36,450 nucleotides of DNA, taken from NCBI GenBank assembly GCA_030744875.1, contig JASLPR010000087.1, positions 1-36,450 on the forward strand, in the 5' to 3' direction. Made by a program: the position numbers and the translations under genes. Shown here piece by piece: positions 17,472 to 25,795 of this stretch (position 1 is its first letter; each line of letters opens with the position of its first letter). The notes under the pieces are model-generated. The model saw only the letters and a list, made by a program, of their open reading frames with translations, had not been told where the DNA came from and did not search any database. Origin of the DNA: Chloroflexota bacterium (GTDB taxonomy: Bacteria; Chloroflexota; UBA11872; VXNJ01).

Positions 17472-19163
17472 GTGAGAGGGAAGAGTTGGTGGGGGGCGGG
17501 GCTGCTCTGCCTGGTGCTGCTACTGGTGGCGTGTGACCGGGAGGACGCCCGGACCGGGCCGGGGCCGGAACCGGCGGATACCCGGCCGGTGGCGACTCCG
17601 ACCGCTACCGAAGCGCCGGAAAACCCGGTGGTGCTGCGGCTCGCCATGCGCGAATTGAAGACGCTGGACCCGGGCCTGACGATGACGCTGGACCCGGGCC
17701 TGGCGATGTACCCGGAGGCGCTGACGCTGGTGGACCTGTTGTTCGAACCACTGGTGCGGGTGGACGCCGAAGGACGGCCGCAACCGGCGGCGGCCGAAAA
17801 ATGGGAGGTGGCGGCCGGAGGCGCCGAGTACCGGTTTACGCTACGACCGGACCTGAAATGGAGCGACGGCTCGGCACTGACGGCGACGGACTTTGAATAT
17901 GCCTGGAAGCGGGTGTTGGACCCGAACGTGCGCTCGGACGCGGCCTACCTGCTGTTCCCGGTTGAGGGGGCGATGGACTACGCCGACGGACTCAGCGCCG
18001 ACGCGGACGGCGTACGGATCGTGGCCGAGTCGGAGCGGGTGCTGAAGGTGACCCTGACGGAGCCGACGATGACCTTCCCGGCGCGGGTGGCGCTGTGGAT
18101 CTTCGCGCCGGTGAAACGATCGGTGCTGGAATCCACCGGCGTACGCTGGATGGAGGCCGGGAACTTGGTTGGGAACGGGCCGTACATGCTGGCCGAGTGG
18201 GAGCATGGGGCGAGCATGCGGCTGGTGCGCAATCCGTACTTTCGCGATCCGTCGCGGCAACGCGTGGACGAGGTGGCGGTGACGCTGATGGGCGCCGATG
18301 GCTCCCCGGCGGAACGCTTCGCGGCGGGCAAAGCGGACATCGTGGAATTGCGTGGCGAGGACCTGAACCGGGCCCGCGATGACGAGGAACTGCGTCGCCG
18401 CAGCGCGGTCTACGACCTGGCCGGGAACTGGTTCCTGGTGTTTAACACGCAGAAGGCGCCGTGGGACGACGTGCGCGTGCGGCAGGCGTTTTCATTGGCG
18501 CTGGACCGCGAACGGCTGGTGGGGCTGGTGTTCGAGGGCACCGAGAGCCCGTCGCTAAGTCTGCTGCCGGAACCGGCTCGCTCGTCGGCGGCTCCGTTGA
18601 GCGGCGCGCCGCAGGCCGGAATCGATGCGGCGCGGCGGCTGCTGGCGGAGGCCGGTTTCTTGAACGGCGCCGGCTTCCCGACCGTGCGCTTCACGTACCA
18701 CCAGATCGAGCGCTGGGACCGGCTGGCGGAATACCTGCAGGCGCGCTGGTCGGAGGTGCTGGGCGTGCAGGTGGAAATCGACCGGCGCGAGTGGCGCGAC
18801 TTCCTGGATTTCACCGTCGAGCCGGGTGATTTCGATATCTACCGGGCGGGCTGGAATGCCGAGTACCGCGACCCCCAGAACTGGCACAACGTCCTGTGGC
18901 ATTCAGGGGACGACTTCCTGCGTTCGGGCTGGGTGGATGCGGCCTATGACGACCTGGTGGCCGCGGCCGACGGCGAGCGCGACCCGGCGGCCCGCGCCGC
19001 CGCCTATGCCCGTGCCGACGCCTGGCTGGACGAGCAACTGCCGGGAATCCCGCTGGCGACACGGGCGCGGGGCTACCTGGTGGGCGCGGGGGTGGAAGGG
19101 ATTAGGGTGGCGCCGGTGGGGGGCTATCTGGTGCTGGATGAGGTGCGGCTGCCGGAGCGGTAG
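17472..19163 (+). CDS. ABC transporter substrate-binding lipoprotein, oligopeptide type (second copy)
   Basis: A 563-residue SBP family 5 protein with its own lipoprotein signal (LLCLVLLLVAC, cysteine 21), so it is a separate protein from the preceding copy. After the signal comes a Pro/Thr-rich linker, then LDPGL, AAEKWEVAAGGAEYRFTLRP with KWSDG, WKRVLDPN (a region characteristic of OppA/peptide binders) and DVRVRQAFSLALDRERL. It is only distantly similar to the first copy, so this is not a recent duplication. GTG 17472 directly follows the TAG of the first gene with no clear ribosome site, implying coupled translation. It contains a 24-base in-frame tandem repeat near its start. Confidence 0.92.
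   Translation: MRGKSWWGAGLLCLVLLLVACDREDARTGPGPEPADTRPVATPTATEAPENPVVLRLAMRELKTLDPGLTMTLDPGLAMYPEALTLVDLLFEPLVRVDAEGRPQPAAAEKWEVAAGGAEYRFTLRPDLKWSDGSALTATDFEYAWKRVLDPNVRSDAAYLLFPVEGAMDYADGLSADADGVRIVAESERVLKVTLTEPTMTFPARVALWIFAPVKRSVLESTGVRWMEAGNLVGNGPYMLAEWEHGASMRLVRNPYFRDPSRQRVDEVAVTLMGADGSPAERFAAGKADIVELRGEDLNRARDDEELRRRSAVYDLAGNWFLVFNTQKAPWDDVRVRQAFSLALDRERLVGLVFEGTESPSLSLLPEPARSSAAPLSGAPQAGIDAARRLLAEAGFLNGAGFPTVRFTYHQIERWDRLAEYLQARWSEVLGVQVEIDRREWRDFLDFTVEPGDFDIYRAGWNAEYRDPQNWHNVLWHSGDDFLRSGWVDAAYDDLVAAADGERDPAARAAAYARADAWLDEQLPGIPLATRARGYLVGAGVEGIRVAPVGGYLVLDEVRLPER
17661..17708 (+). repeat. In-frame 24-base tandem duplication in the second binding protein
   Basis: Bases 17661-17684 and 17685-17708 are the same 24-mer except for one A/G change. 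They encode TLDPGLTM and TLDPGLAM. Members of this family normally have one copy of this LDP-type segment at the start of the mature protein, so this seems a recent slip that keeps the frame. Confidence 0.85.
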
Positions 19164-19225
19164 GGGGCGGGTGGTGGGCTAGTTGGCGTAGCGTAGTTAG
19201 TGCGGGGCAGGAGAGTACGGGCGTA

Positions 19226-19305
19226 GCGCCGCGATCAAGAGTCCCGGAGGGAGCGCCGGACAAGCGAGTGCGGACGGAGCGGCGCGACTAAGAGTCCCGG
19301 AGGGA
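19226..19305. repeat. Direct repeat of 27 bases around the 3' end of the ROK gene
   Basis: Bases 19226-19252 and 19279-19305 match at 24 of 27 positions, centred on AAGAGTCCCGGAGGGA. The second copy covers the stop codon and last codons of the ROK kinase (- strand); the first lies in the gap before the second binding-protein gene end. It may reflect a partial tandem duplication of the gene end. The 124-base gap (19164-19287) holds nothing else I recognise. Confidence 0.6.
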
Positions 19306-20262
19306 CCGGCGGGCCCAGGCGGCGGCGCCCAACAGCCCGATCTTTTCACCCAGGGTCCAGGGCACGATCTGCAGGTCTTCTTTGAACCCCGGCATGGCGT
19401 AGCGCTGGACGTAGGCGCGCAGCGGATCGAGCAGGAAGTCGCCGGCGTTGGTGACCCCGCCGCCGACGACGATGAGACGCGGGTTGAGGACGTGGATGAA
19501 GCTGACGAAGCCGGCCCCGAGGGCGCAGATGGCGCGATCCCAGGCGACGTTGGCCAGCCGATCGCCGGCCTTTGCGGCTTCGGAAACGTCGCGGGCGGTG
19601 AGTTCGCCGCCGTCTTCAAAGATGGCCGACAGCGTGCTGCGGCGGTCTCCCGCCAGCAACTCTTCGGCGTAGCGGGCGATGCCCAGCCCGGCGGCGAACT
19701 GCTCCACGCAGCCGATGTTGCCGCTGGTGTGGACCGAGGAGTGGAAGTCGATGGTCATGTGGCCGACTTCGCCGGCGTTGCCGGTGGAACCGAGCAGCAA
19801 CTCGCCGCCGACCAGGATGCCGGCGCCGACGCCGGTGCTTACGGTGACGTAGACCATGTCGTTCACCCCGCGGCCGGCGCCGTAGGTGTGCTCGGCGAGG
19901 ACCGCCAGGTTGGCGTCGTTGCCCAGAAAGGCGGGCAGTCCGAATCGCTCGCCGATGGGCGGCGCGACGGTGATGTCCTCAAAACCGGGGATGTTGGGGG
20001 CGCGCAGGATGGCGCCGCGGTCGTAGTCGAGCGGCCCCGGGGCGGCGATGCCGATGGCAGCGCAGTCGGAGGCTTCAACCCCGACGGCCTCGAGGACCAG
20101 TTGGGTGGTATCGCCGATCCGGGCCAGGACAGCGGCCGGCCCATCGACGCCGGTCTCCGCGAACCGCAATCCGCTGATTGCCCCGTCGGGATCGACCACC
20201 GCGGCGCGTATCTGGGTGCCGCCGAAGTCGATCGCGATGACGGGTTGGGTGGCGCTGAGCAC
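19288..20262 (-). CDS. ROK family sugar kinase (glucokinase-like), zinc motif altered
   Basis: A 324-residue ROK-family kinase that probably phosphorylates glucose or a related hexose. The ATP phosphate loop is IDFGGTQIRAAVVDPDG (from residue 11). The catalytic aspartate is D116 in FLGNDAN. VTVSTGVGAGILVGGELLLG, GEVGHM (H168) and GGGVTNAGD are also typical. The zinc motif CxCGxxGCxE is changed: here HTSGNIGCVE keeps only the last cysteine (C185). I chose GTG 20262 because homology begins right after it; the open frame continues upstream without resembling the family. The MFS gene ends 38 bases upstream on the same strand, so sugar uptake and phosphorylation may be linked. Confidence 0.88.
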   Translation of the reverse strand: MLSATQPVIAIDFGGTQIRAAVVDPDGAISGLRFAETGVDGPAAVLARIGDTTQLVLEAVGVEASDCAAIGIAAPGPLDYDRGAILRAPNIPGFEDITVAPPIGERFGLPAFLGNDANLAVLAEHTYGAGRGVNDMVYVTVSTGVGAGILVGGELLLGSTGNAGEVGHMTIDFHSSVHTSGNIGCVEQFAAGLGIARYAEELLAGDRRSTLSAIFEDGGELTARDVSEAAKAGDRLANVAWDRAICALGAGFVSFIHVLNPRLIVVGGGVTNAGDFLLDPLRAYVQRYAMPGFKEDLQIVPWTLGEKIGLLGAAAWARRSLRDS

Positions 20263-20299
20263 GGAGCTTGGCTTTCGGTTGGAGGTACCCGGGGGAACC

Positions 20300-21508
20300 T
20301 TAGTGTACGGGCCGGTCGGCCGACGCATCGCGGTGGCGCCGGAAGTAGGCGGCAAGCGCCGCCGCCGCGCTGGGGACCGCCAGCAACGCCGTGAACAGCA
20401 TGGCCGCTCGGAAACCCGCACCATCGACGATCAGGCCCGCAACCGGCGGGAAGACGACGCCCGCGATGCCGGCCCCGGCGACGATGAACCCTGTGAGCGC
20501 GCCGACCATGGCCCGCTGGCCACGCACGCCGATCGCCAGGGCCGTGGGAAAGGCTCCGCCGATCATGGCGCCAGAAATGAACAGGGCGGCAAACGCGACC
20601 GGGATGCTGGACGTGGCGACGACGACCAAACCGGAGATGACACTGGCGCCCATTGAGACCGCCAGCAGGAGGTGGTGATCGACGTGGCGGGCGATGAGGC
20701 CGGACAGGCCGCGGCCGGCGACGATGCCGGCCCACATGATCGCGACCGAGTAAGCGCCGACGCCGCGCGAGGCGCCGATCTCGATTTCAAAGTGACTCGG
20801 CAGCCAACCGTTGTAAGTGGCTTCGACGCCGACGTAGAAAAGTATGACGGCGAGCATCAGGAGGGGCCGGGGACGCAGCAGGGTTGCCAGGACCTTGCGG
20901 AACGGCGGACGGACCGTCTGCACCATCGGTGGGAAGCGGACGAACAGGTAGGGCAGGAACATGGTGAACGCCAGCAGCGCAGTGGCCCCGGCAATAACCC
21001 GCCAGTGGAATCCGGCCTCCAGGCCGACGCCGACTATCAGCGGGCCAACGACGGCGCCGACGCCGAAAAAGAGGTGCAGATAGTTGAGCGTGGAAGTGGT
21101 GGCGCGGGGGGCAACATCGATGGCCAGCGCGTTGAGCGAGCCGTCGACCAGGCCCATGCCGCTGCCGAAGACATAGGCGCCGGCGAGGAAGACGATCCAG
21201 CCGGGGCTGACTGCGGCGACCAGGAAACCAAGGATTATGAGCAGCGGCCCCGCCAGGACGAACGGACGGCGGCCGTAGTGATCGGAGGCGGCCGTTCCGG
21301 CGCTGACGCTGACGATGTAGGCGAAGGCGGTGACCAGGAAGACCAGCCCCATCTCGGCCTGGCCGCGACCGAAGGTCTCGCGGATGGGCTGCAGCAGCGG
21401 CCCGGTGACGGTGAGGGTCGCACCGAACCCGGTGAAGCCCCAGACTGAGGCGAACAGGATGCCGCGATAGGCGGCCGGCCCGGGCGGCTCGCCGACGATT
21501 GCGCTCAG
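20300..21508 (-). CDS. Major facilitator superfamily transporter
   Basis: A membrane protein of about 400 residues with around 12 hydrophobic segments in two halves. The first is near YRGILFASVWGFTGFGATLT. The A-type loop DHYGRRPFVLAG between helices 2 and 3 is the MFS signature, and VWGFTGFGATLTVTGPLLQP suits a sugar or organic-acid porter. The start is a problem: there is no ATG, GTG or TTG between the end of the DUF2088 gene and the first helix. CTG 21508, five bases after that stop, is the best candidate. ATG 21703 would add 65 residues that look like a shadow of the other gene. Substrate unknown; the ROK kinase follows on the same strand. Confidence 0.8.
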   Translation of the reverse strand: MSAIVGEPPGPAAYRGILFASVWGFTGFGATLTVTGPLLQPIRETFGRGQAEMGLVFLVTAFAYIVSVSAGTAASDHYGRRPFVLAGPLLIILGFLVAAVSPGWIVFLAGAYVFGSGMGLVDGSLNALAIDVAPRATTSTLNYLHLFFGVGAVVGPLIVGVGLEAGFHWRVIAGATALLAFTMFLPYLFVRFPPMVQTVRPPFRKVLATLLRPRPLLMLAVILFYVGVEATYNGWLPSHFEIEIGASRGVGAYSVAIMWAGIVAGRGLSGLIARHVDHHLLLAVSMGASVISGLVVVATSSIPVAFAALFISGAMIGGAFPTALAIGVRGQRAMVGALTGFIVAGAGIAGVVFPPVAGLIVDGAGFRAAMLFTALLAVPSAAAALAAYFRRHRDASADRPVH

Positions 21509-21512
21509 CGGG

Positions 21513-22757
21513 TCAGCCGGCGAAGTCGACGAGTTCGCCGGCCGCGTCGAACTGGAACTCGATTGCTGCGCCGGTCCGGCTGGCCCGGTCGGCGGCTTCC
21601 ATCTCGGCGGCGACCGCCTCGGTGGCCAGGAAGGTTTCGATCTCCAAGGTGCTCTTGATGCGCACGATCCGCGGGTCCGCGCCGCGCGCTTTGCGGCTGG
21701 CAATGTGCGCGGACATCTCCAGGCACTCGCGGTCGGTGGCGAACGTCATCGGGCATTTGACCGCGTCGGGGACCATGGCCGTCTGGGCGTTGATGTAGGT
21801 GTCGTGCCAGTCGACGCTGTCGGCGAGCTTCTTCGTAGTGAAGTCGGCCGAACCGATGCCGGTGGCGTTGCCGTGCGAGACCGCCGTGAGCCGCAGGATC
21901 GAGATGAACTCGTAGTACGGGATCTTCTCGCCGCCGGCGCGCCGCCATTTGCCGATGACGTTGGTGTCCATGCCGGAGCCGGAGATGTTCTTGCCCATTT
22001 CGTCGATGACCAGCAGGTGGAGCTGGTCGGTGGGGATGCTGGGGATCAGGCGCTTGGCCTCGACCAGCAACTCGCGGTCAATCGCGTGGAACTCGTCCGG
22101 CGCGGCGACTCGCGCGAAGGCCGGCACGTCGAAGGCGTTTTCGACCAGGCCGAGTCCGAACAGAATCTTGCCGGTGTTCAGGAAGACAGTGGCCGCCTCG
22201 GGTATGCGGGTGAGACCGCCTTCGTGGATGCGCTCGGCGCCGGTGCATTTGCCCAGCCCGACCGCCATGATCTTGCAGAGGCCGCTCTCGATATCAGAAC
22301 GGAACCCGGTGTGCGGCTTGACCCGGCCGATGACCACGATGTGATCGGCGGCGTGGGCGTTGGCGTCGCAGTGGATCTCGACCTTGTCCGGCGTATGGCC
22401 GAGCACCACCGTGTCCATGGTGGCGCGGATCTCGGCGCCGACACCCTCGGGGGTGATGCCGTAATCGAGCAGCACGTCGCGCTGTCCCTCGGCGGTGCCG
22501 CCGCCGTGAGAGCCCATGGCCGGGACGATGAACGGCTCCAGGCCAGCGGCTCTGAGCTCGGCGATGACCGTGCGCACGACCTGCTGAATGGGCGAGACGC
22601 CGCGGCTGCCAACGCCGACGGCGACCGATTGGCCAGCGGTAAATGTCGCGTCGACAAGCCGGGCGCGGATCCCCGCGCTGATGGCGGCTTCGAGATCGTC
22701 GATGCTGGTTTCGTCGAATTGCTGTCGCATCGGGACGAAGAGCGGCAGGTCCTGCAT
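21513..22757 (-). CDS. DUF2088 / lactate racemase LarA-like protein
   Basis: A 414-residue protein of the DUF2088 (LarA N-terminal domain) family. Recognisable segments are VGVGSRGVSPIQQVV near residue 48, the strand PFIVPAMGSHGGGTAEGQ near residue 77, and VIGRVKPHTGFRSDIESG followed by KIMAVGLGK. LarA is a nickel-pincer-dependent lactate racemase, and other family members act on 2-hydroxy acids. The His and Lys of SHGG and RVKPHTGF fall where LarA has its active-site residues. No larB, larC or larE cofactor genes are beside it, so the cofactor and substrate remain open. The first gene of the - strand run DUF2088-MFS-ROK, suggesting uptake and conversion of a sugar acid or hydroxy acid. Confidence 0.8.
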   Translation of the reverse strand: MQDLPLFVPMRQQFDETSIDDLEAAISAGIRARLVDATFTAGQSVAVGVGSRGVSPIQQVVRTVIAELRAAGLEPFIVPAMGSHGGGTAEGQRDVLLDYGITPEGVGAEIRATMDTVVLGHTPDKVEIHCDANAHAADHIVVIGRVKPHTGFRSDIESGLCKIMAVGLGKCTGAERIHEGGLTRIPEAATVFLNTGKILFGLGLVENAFDVPAFARVAAPDEFHAIDRELLVEAKRLIPSIPTDQLHLLVIDEMGKNISGSGMDTNVIGKWRRAGGEKIPYYEFISILRLTAVSHGNATGIGSADFTTKKLADSVDWHDTYINAQTAMVPDAVKCPMTFATDRECLEMSAHIASRKARGADPRIVRIKSTLEIETFLATEAVAAEMEAADRASRTGAAIEFQFDAAGELVDFAG

Positions 22758-22846
22758 GGGCTCCTGGTGGGTGATGGGGCGCGCCGAAGGGCGGATGTCA
22801 CGAGCGGAATACTAACCGCCCACCGGGTCAATATCCCGCCCCGCCA

Positions 22847-22854
22847 CTATATAG
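22847..22854. promoter_or_regulatory. CTATATAG palindrome in the DUF2088/phosphoesterase divergent gap
   Basis: The 196-base gap between these divergent genes (22758-22953) is clearly richer in A/T than its surroundings. It holds the 8-base palindrome CTATATAG and, nearer the phosphoesterase gene, AATTTTGCTACGCT. The palindrome could serve as a -10 region on the - strand for DUF2088. No confident -35 boxes are seen. Confidence 0.3.
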
Positions 22855-22953
22855 GCGTACTGACCTGAATTGCGATGCGAATTTTGCTACGCTAGTCGCC
22901 CTCGCTCGAAAAGCGGTGGACTACTCGACTTAATAGCGGATTTAGCAGAGCGC

Positions 22954-23701
22954 ATGGAACTGGCAATCATCGCGGATATTCACGGGAACCTGGTGGCGCT
23001 GCGCGCGGTGATGGCCGACATCGAATCGAACGGCATCAAGTCTGAGGACATCAATCTGCACCGGCGATCTGGCGATGATGGGGGTGCAGGGGCCACGGGT
23101 AATTCGGGCGCTGAAACGCGACCAGATCCCCACTATCAAGGGCAACACCGACCGCTGGATCGTGGACTACGAGAAGCTGGTCGAAGGCGGGCAACTGGAG
23201 GCCGGGTCGTCGCTGGAGCGGGCGGTGAAGTGGACCCGCGAGCAACTGGGCGAAGAGAATGCTCAGTACCTGGCGGACCTGGTGCCGCAGGTGGTGGTGT
23301 AGAGCGAAAACGGGGCCGGGAACCTGCAGGTGGTCCACGGGACACTGCACAGCGACGAGGAAGGCTTCATGGACGGTGACAACGACCAGCGACTACGGAT
23401 GCTGGCCGGCGGGTCGATGGCCTACGCGATCATCGGGTCGCATACGCATCGCTCGTTTGTGCGGATGGTGGAGGGGACGTTGATCGCCAACGCCGGCTCG
23501 GTGGGACGGAGTTACGAGGGCCGCGCCGGCCGCGTGACCTACCTGGCGGTGCACGACCGGACGGGGCTGTGGCACGTGGGTATCCGCCAGGTGCGCTACG
23601 ACAACCGGCGGGCCTATCGAGAGATCGCGGACTCGGACCCGCCGCTGGACAGCAAGTACGCTGATTCGCTGATGACGGCGGCGGCGCCGGCGCTGGACTG
23701 A
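22954..23701 (+). pseudogene. YfcE-like metallophosphoesterase, broken by a frameshift and an internal TAG
   Basis: All parts of a calcineurin-like phosphoesterase are present but not in one frame. MELAIIADIHGNLVALRAVM (metal ligands D-x-H) starts at ATG 22954. After SEDI the sequence leaves frame near 23053, where one extra A in ATCAATC displaces ICTGDLAMMG. The next frame continues through KGNTDRW to LVPQVVV and then meets TAG at 23300-23302. It resumes without a frame change as SENGAGNLQVVHGTLHS, IGSHTHRSFVRM and ANAGSVG, ending in TGA 23701. All metal-binding motifs survive, so decay must be recent, or the two changes are sequence errors. Removing one A and the TAG would give about 248 residues. 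Confidence 0.85.
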
Positions 23702-23740
23702 CGGGAAACGCATACTTTTCGCGAGCTTCGGACGGCTTGA

Positions 23741-24304
23741 ATGAGTTCTGATCCTAGCGAGACCGCGCAACCGCGGTTCGGACATCGCCATTGTCGCTAC
23801 TGCGGCGGGCTGACCGAAACCCGCGACCCCACCGGCACCCACCTGCGCTGCACCGACTGCGGCCGCGAACTCTACGTCAACGCGAAACCGTGCGCGGAGA
23901 CTCTGATCATCGGCGACCGGGGAGTGCTGCTGCTGCGTCGGACGATCGAGCCGTTCCATGGCTACTGGGACATTCCGGGCGGCTTCCTGGAAGAGGATGA
24001 GCTACCGGAGGACGGCGCGCGGCGCGAAGCCCTTGAGGAAGCCGAACTGGCGGTGGAGATTCACGGCCTGATCGGGATGACCCTGGATGACTATCCGGGC
24101 GAAGAGAAGCTGACCGTGCTGACCATCTCGTACCTGGCGGAGCCGCTGGGCGAGCCGCGGGCCGGGGACGAGACCGGCGAGGTGGGCTGGTTTGCCGAGG
24201 ACGCGATTCCGGAGAAGCTGGCGTTCGGTCACGCAAGGGAGACGATTCGAGAGGCGTTCGCGCTGCGCCGCAGCCACAGGCTGTTTGGTTCTAGCAGCGG
24301 ATGA
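23741..24304 (+). CDS. Nudix hydrolase with N-terminal zinc ribbon
   Basis: A 187-residue protein with two parts. Residues 18-40 form a zinc ribbon (CRYC and CTDC, ligands C18, C21, C37, C40). After that comes a Nudix domain with WDIPGGFLEEDE and ARREALEEAEL. The Nudix box is complete except that the last Gly is Glu. A zinc ribbon before a Nudix fold recalls NudC-type NADH/decapping pyrophosphatases, but the diagnostic SQPWPFPxS motif after the box is absent, so a general ADP-ribose or nucleotide-sugar hydrolase is as likely. It starts at ATG 23741, 39 bases after the broken phosphoesterase, and faces the decarboxylase gene. Confidence 0.88.
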   Translation: MSSDPSETAQPRFGHRHCRYCGGLTETRDPTGTHLRCTDCGRELYVNAKPCAETLIIGDRGVLLLRRTIEPFHGYWDIPGGFLEEDELPEDGARREALEEAELAVEIHGLIGMTLDDYPGEEKLTVLTISYLAEPLGEPRAGDETGEVGWFAEDAIPEKLAFGHARETIREAFALRRSHRLFGSSSG

Positions 24305-24328
24305 GGATGGAATTCCTGTTTGCTGGAT

Positions 24329-24350
24329 CCCGAGCTGCGCGCAGCTCGGG
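24329..24350. terminator. Perfect 22-base palindrome between convergent genes
   Basis: Two arms of 11 bases (CCCGAGCTGCG and its exact complement) meet without a spacer in the 55-base gap between the Nudix and decarboxylase gene ends. It could form a strong hairpin in transcripts from either side, with the middle bases opening as a loop. There is no T-tract, so intrinsic termination is uncertain. A dispersed palindromic repeat is the alternative. Confidence 0.55.
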
Positions 24351-24359
24351 CCACGTGAG

Positions 24360-25778
24360 CTAGAGCGTTTCGGCGAGTCGGCCGAGGCGGTCGAGCGATT
24401 CGCGCAGGTCGGCGTCGGTGGTGCGCGGGTTGACCGTGCAAAGACGCAACACCGGCCGGCCCTCAAGCGCCGTGCCGGTGACCAGGCTGTGGTCGTTGGC
24501 GACCACCGCGTCGAGCAGGTGGCGGTGGAACTCCTCGGCGGCGGCCGGGTCGGCCGGCGTGGCGCGGTGGCGGAACGTGATGACCGCCAACTGCGCCGGG
24601 CTGGTGATCTCCCAGCAGCCCGCCTCCCGCAATATCTCGCCGGCGGTCTCCGCCAGCTGGATGCCGCGCTTGATGGCCGCCCGAAAAGCTGCCAGGCCGA
24701 AGACCTTGAACGACATCCAGAGCTTCAGCGCCCGAAAACGACGGGTGAGCTCGAGTCCGTTGTCGCAGTAGTTGATCTCGCCGGCGGCGGCGGCGATGTC
24801 GCGCAGGTACTCGGGCAGGATCGCAAACGCCGACTCCAGCCGGGCGGCGTCGCGGACCAGCAGGCAGCCGATGTCGTAGGGCTGGAAGAGCCACTTGTGC
24901 GGGTCCAGCACCAGCGAGTCGGCGCGGTCGAGGCCGGCGAGTAGCGGCGCGGCGCGGGAACTGATGACGGCCGCCGTGGCGTAGGCGCCGTCGACGTGGA
25001 ACCAGAGGTCCTCTTTCGCGCAGAGATTTGCCAGTTCGACGAGGGGATCGACGGCCCCGGTGTTGGTGGTGCCGGCGTTGGCGATGACCGCCAGCGGCAG
25101 CAGCCCGACGGCGCGGTCGGCCCTTATCGCCTCGGTCAGCGGGCGCGGGTCGAGGCGTTGGCCGGCATCCGTGACGAGCCGGCGGAATCGCCCGCCGACG
25201 ATGCCCAACGTGCGCGCCGCGCGGTCGACCGAGGAATGGGTCTGGTCGGAGCAATAGAGCACCGCCCGCGGCCAGTCGTCCTCGGGAAGTCGCTCGCGGG
25301 CCACCGCCAGCGTCGTGAGATTGGCCAGCGAGCCGCCGCTGACGAAGAGCCCGCCGCCGCCTTCGGGTAGGCCGCAGAGCCGGCGCAACCAGTCGATGGT
25401 GAGCATCTCGATGTGCGCCGGGCCGGACGACTCGAACTAGGTGCCGGCGAAGACGTTGAATCCGGCGGCCAGGGCGTCGCCCATCGCCCCGACGAAGTTG
25501 GAGGGCCCGGGCACGAAGGCGAAGAAACGCGGATGGTCGGGGTGCATGATGTTGCCCATGACCGCCTCGCGGACGGTCTGCAACACGGCCTGCGGGTCGG
25601 CGCCCTGCTCGGGCAGCGGCTCTTGAAGCAGGGCGTCGAGCGCGGCGCGGCCGGCGCGATTGGTGACCGGCTTGTCGGGCAGCTCCGCAAAGTGGGCGAC
25701 GATGTCATCGACCACGGCGTGGCCGAGGTCGCGCATGGCCTCCGGGGAGAGCTGGAGGGGGGCCGGGTTGCCGTCCAT
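24360..25778 (-). pseudogene. PLP-dependent aromatic/acidic L-amino-acid decarboxylase, interrupted by in-frame TAG
   Basis: A group II PLP decarboxylase (DOPA/tyrosine/glutamate decarboxylase type) of 472 codons, uninterrupted except for TAG at 25437-25439 (codon 114). The first part (from ATG 25778) ends with MHPDHPRFFAFVPGPSNFVG and FNVFAGT. The second resumes with [17 protein letters not shown]. In relatives the position after the AGT/IS-like segment is commonly Trp, and TGG to TAG is one change. The PLP lysine (codon 295) lies in DPHKWLFQPYD, with HVDGAYA before it. All else is conserved, so the break is recent, an error, or is suppressed. A downstream ATG (25406) would lack the N-terminal dimer domain. 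It lies 17 bases after the sulfatase gene. Confidence 0.85.
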
Positions 25779-25795
25779 CGAACGGGCGGGCGGCT

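Noticed and set aside
20263-20424. Upstream extension of the ROK kinase
   Set aside because: The added residues overlap the MFS gene end and do not resemble ROK proteins, which begin close to GTG 20262.
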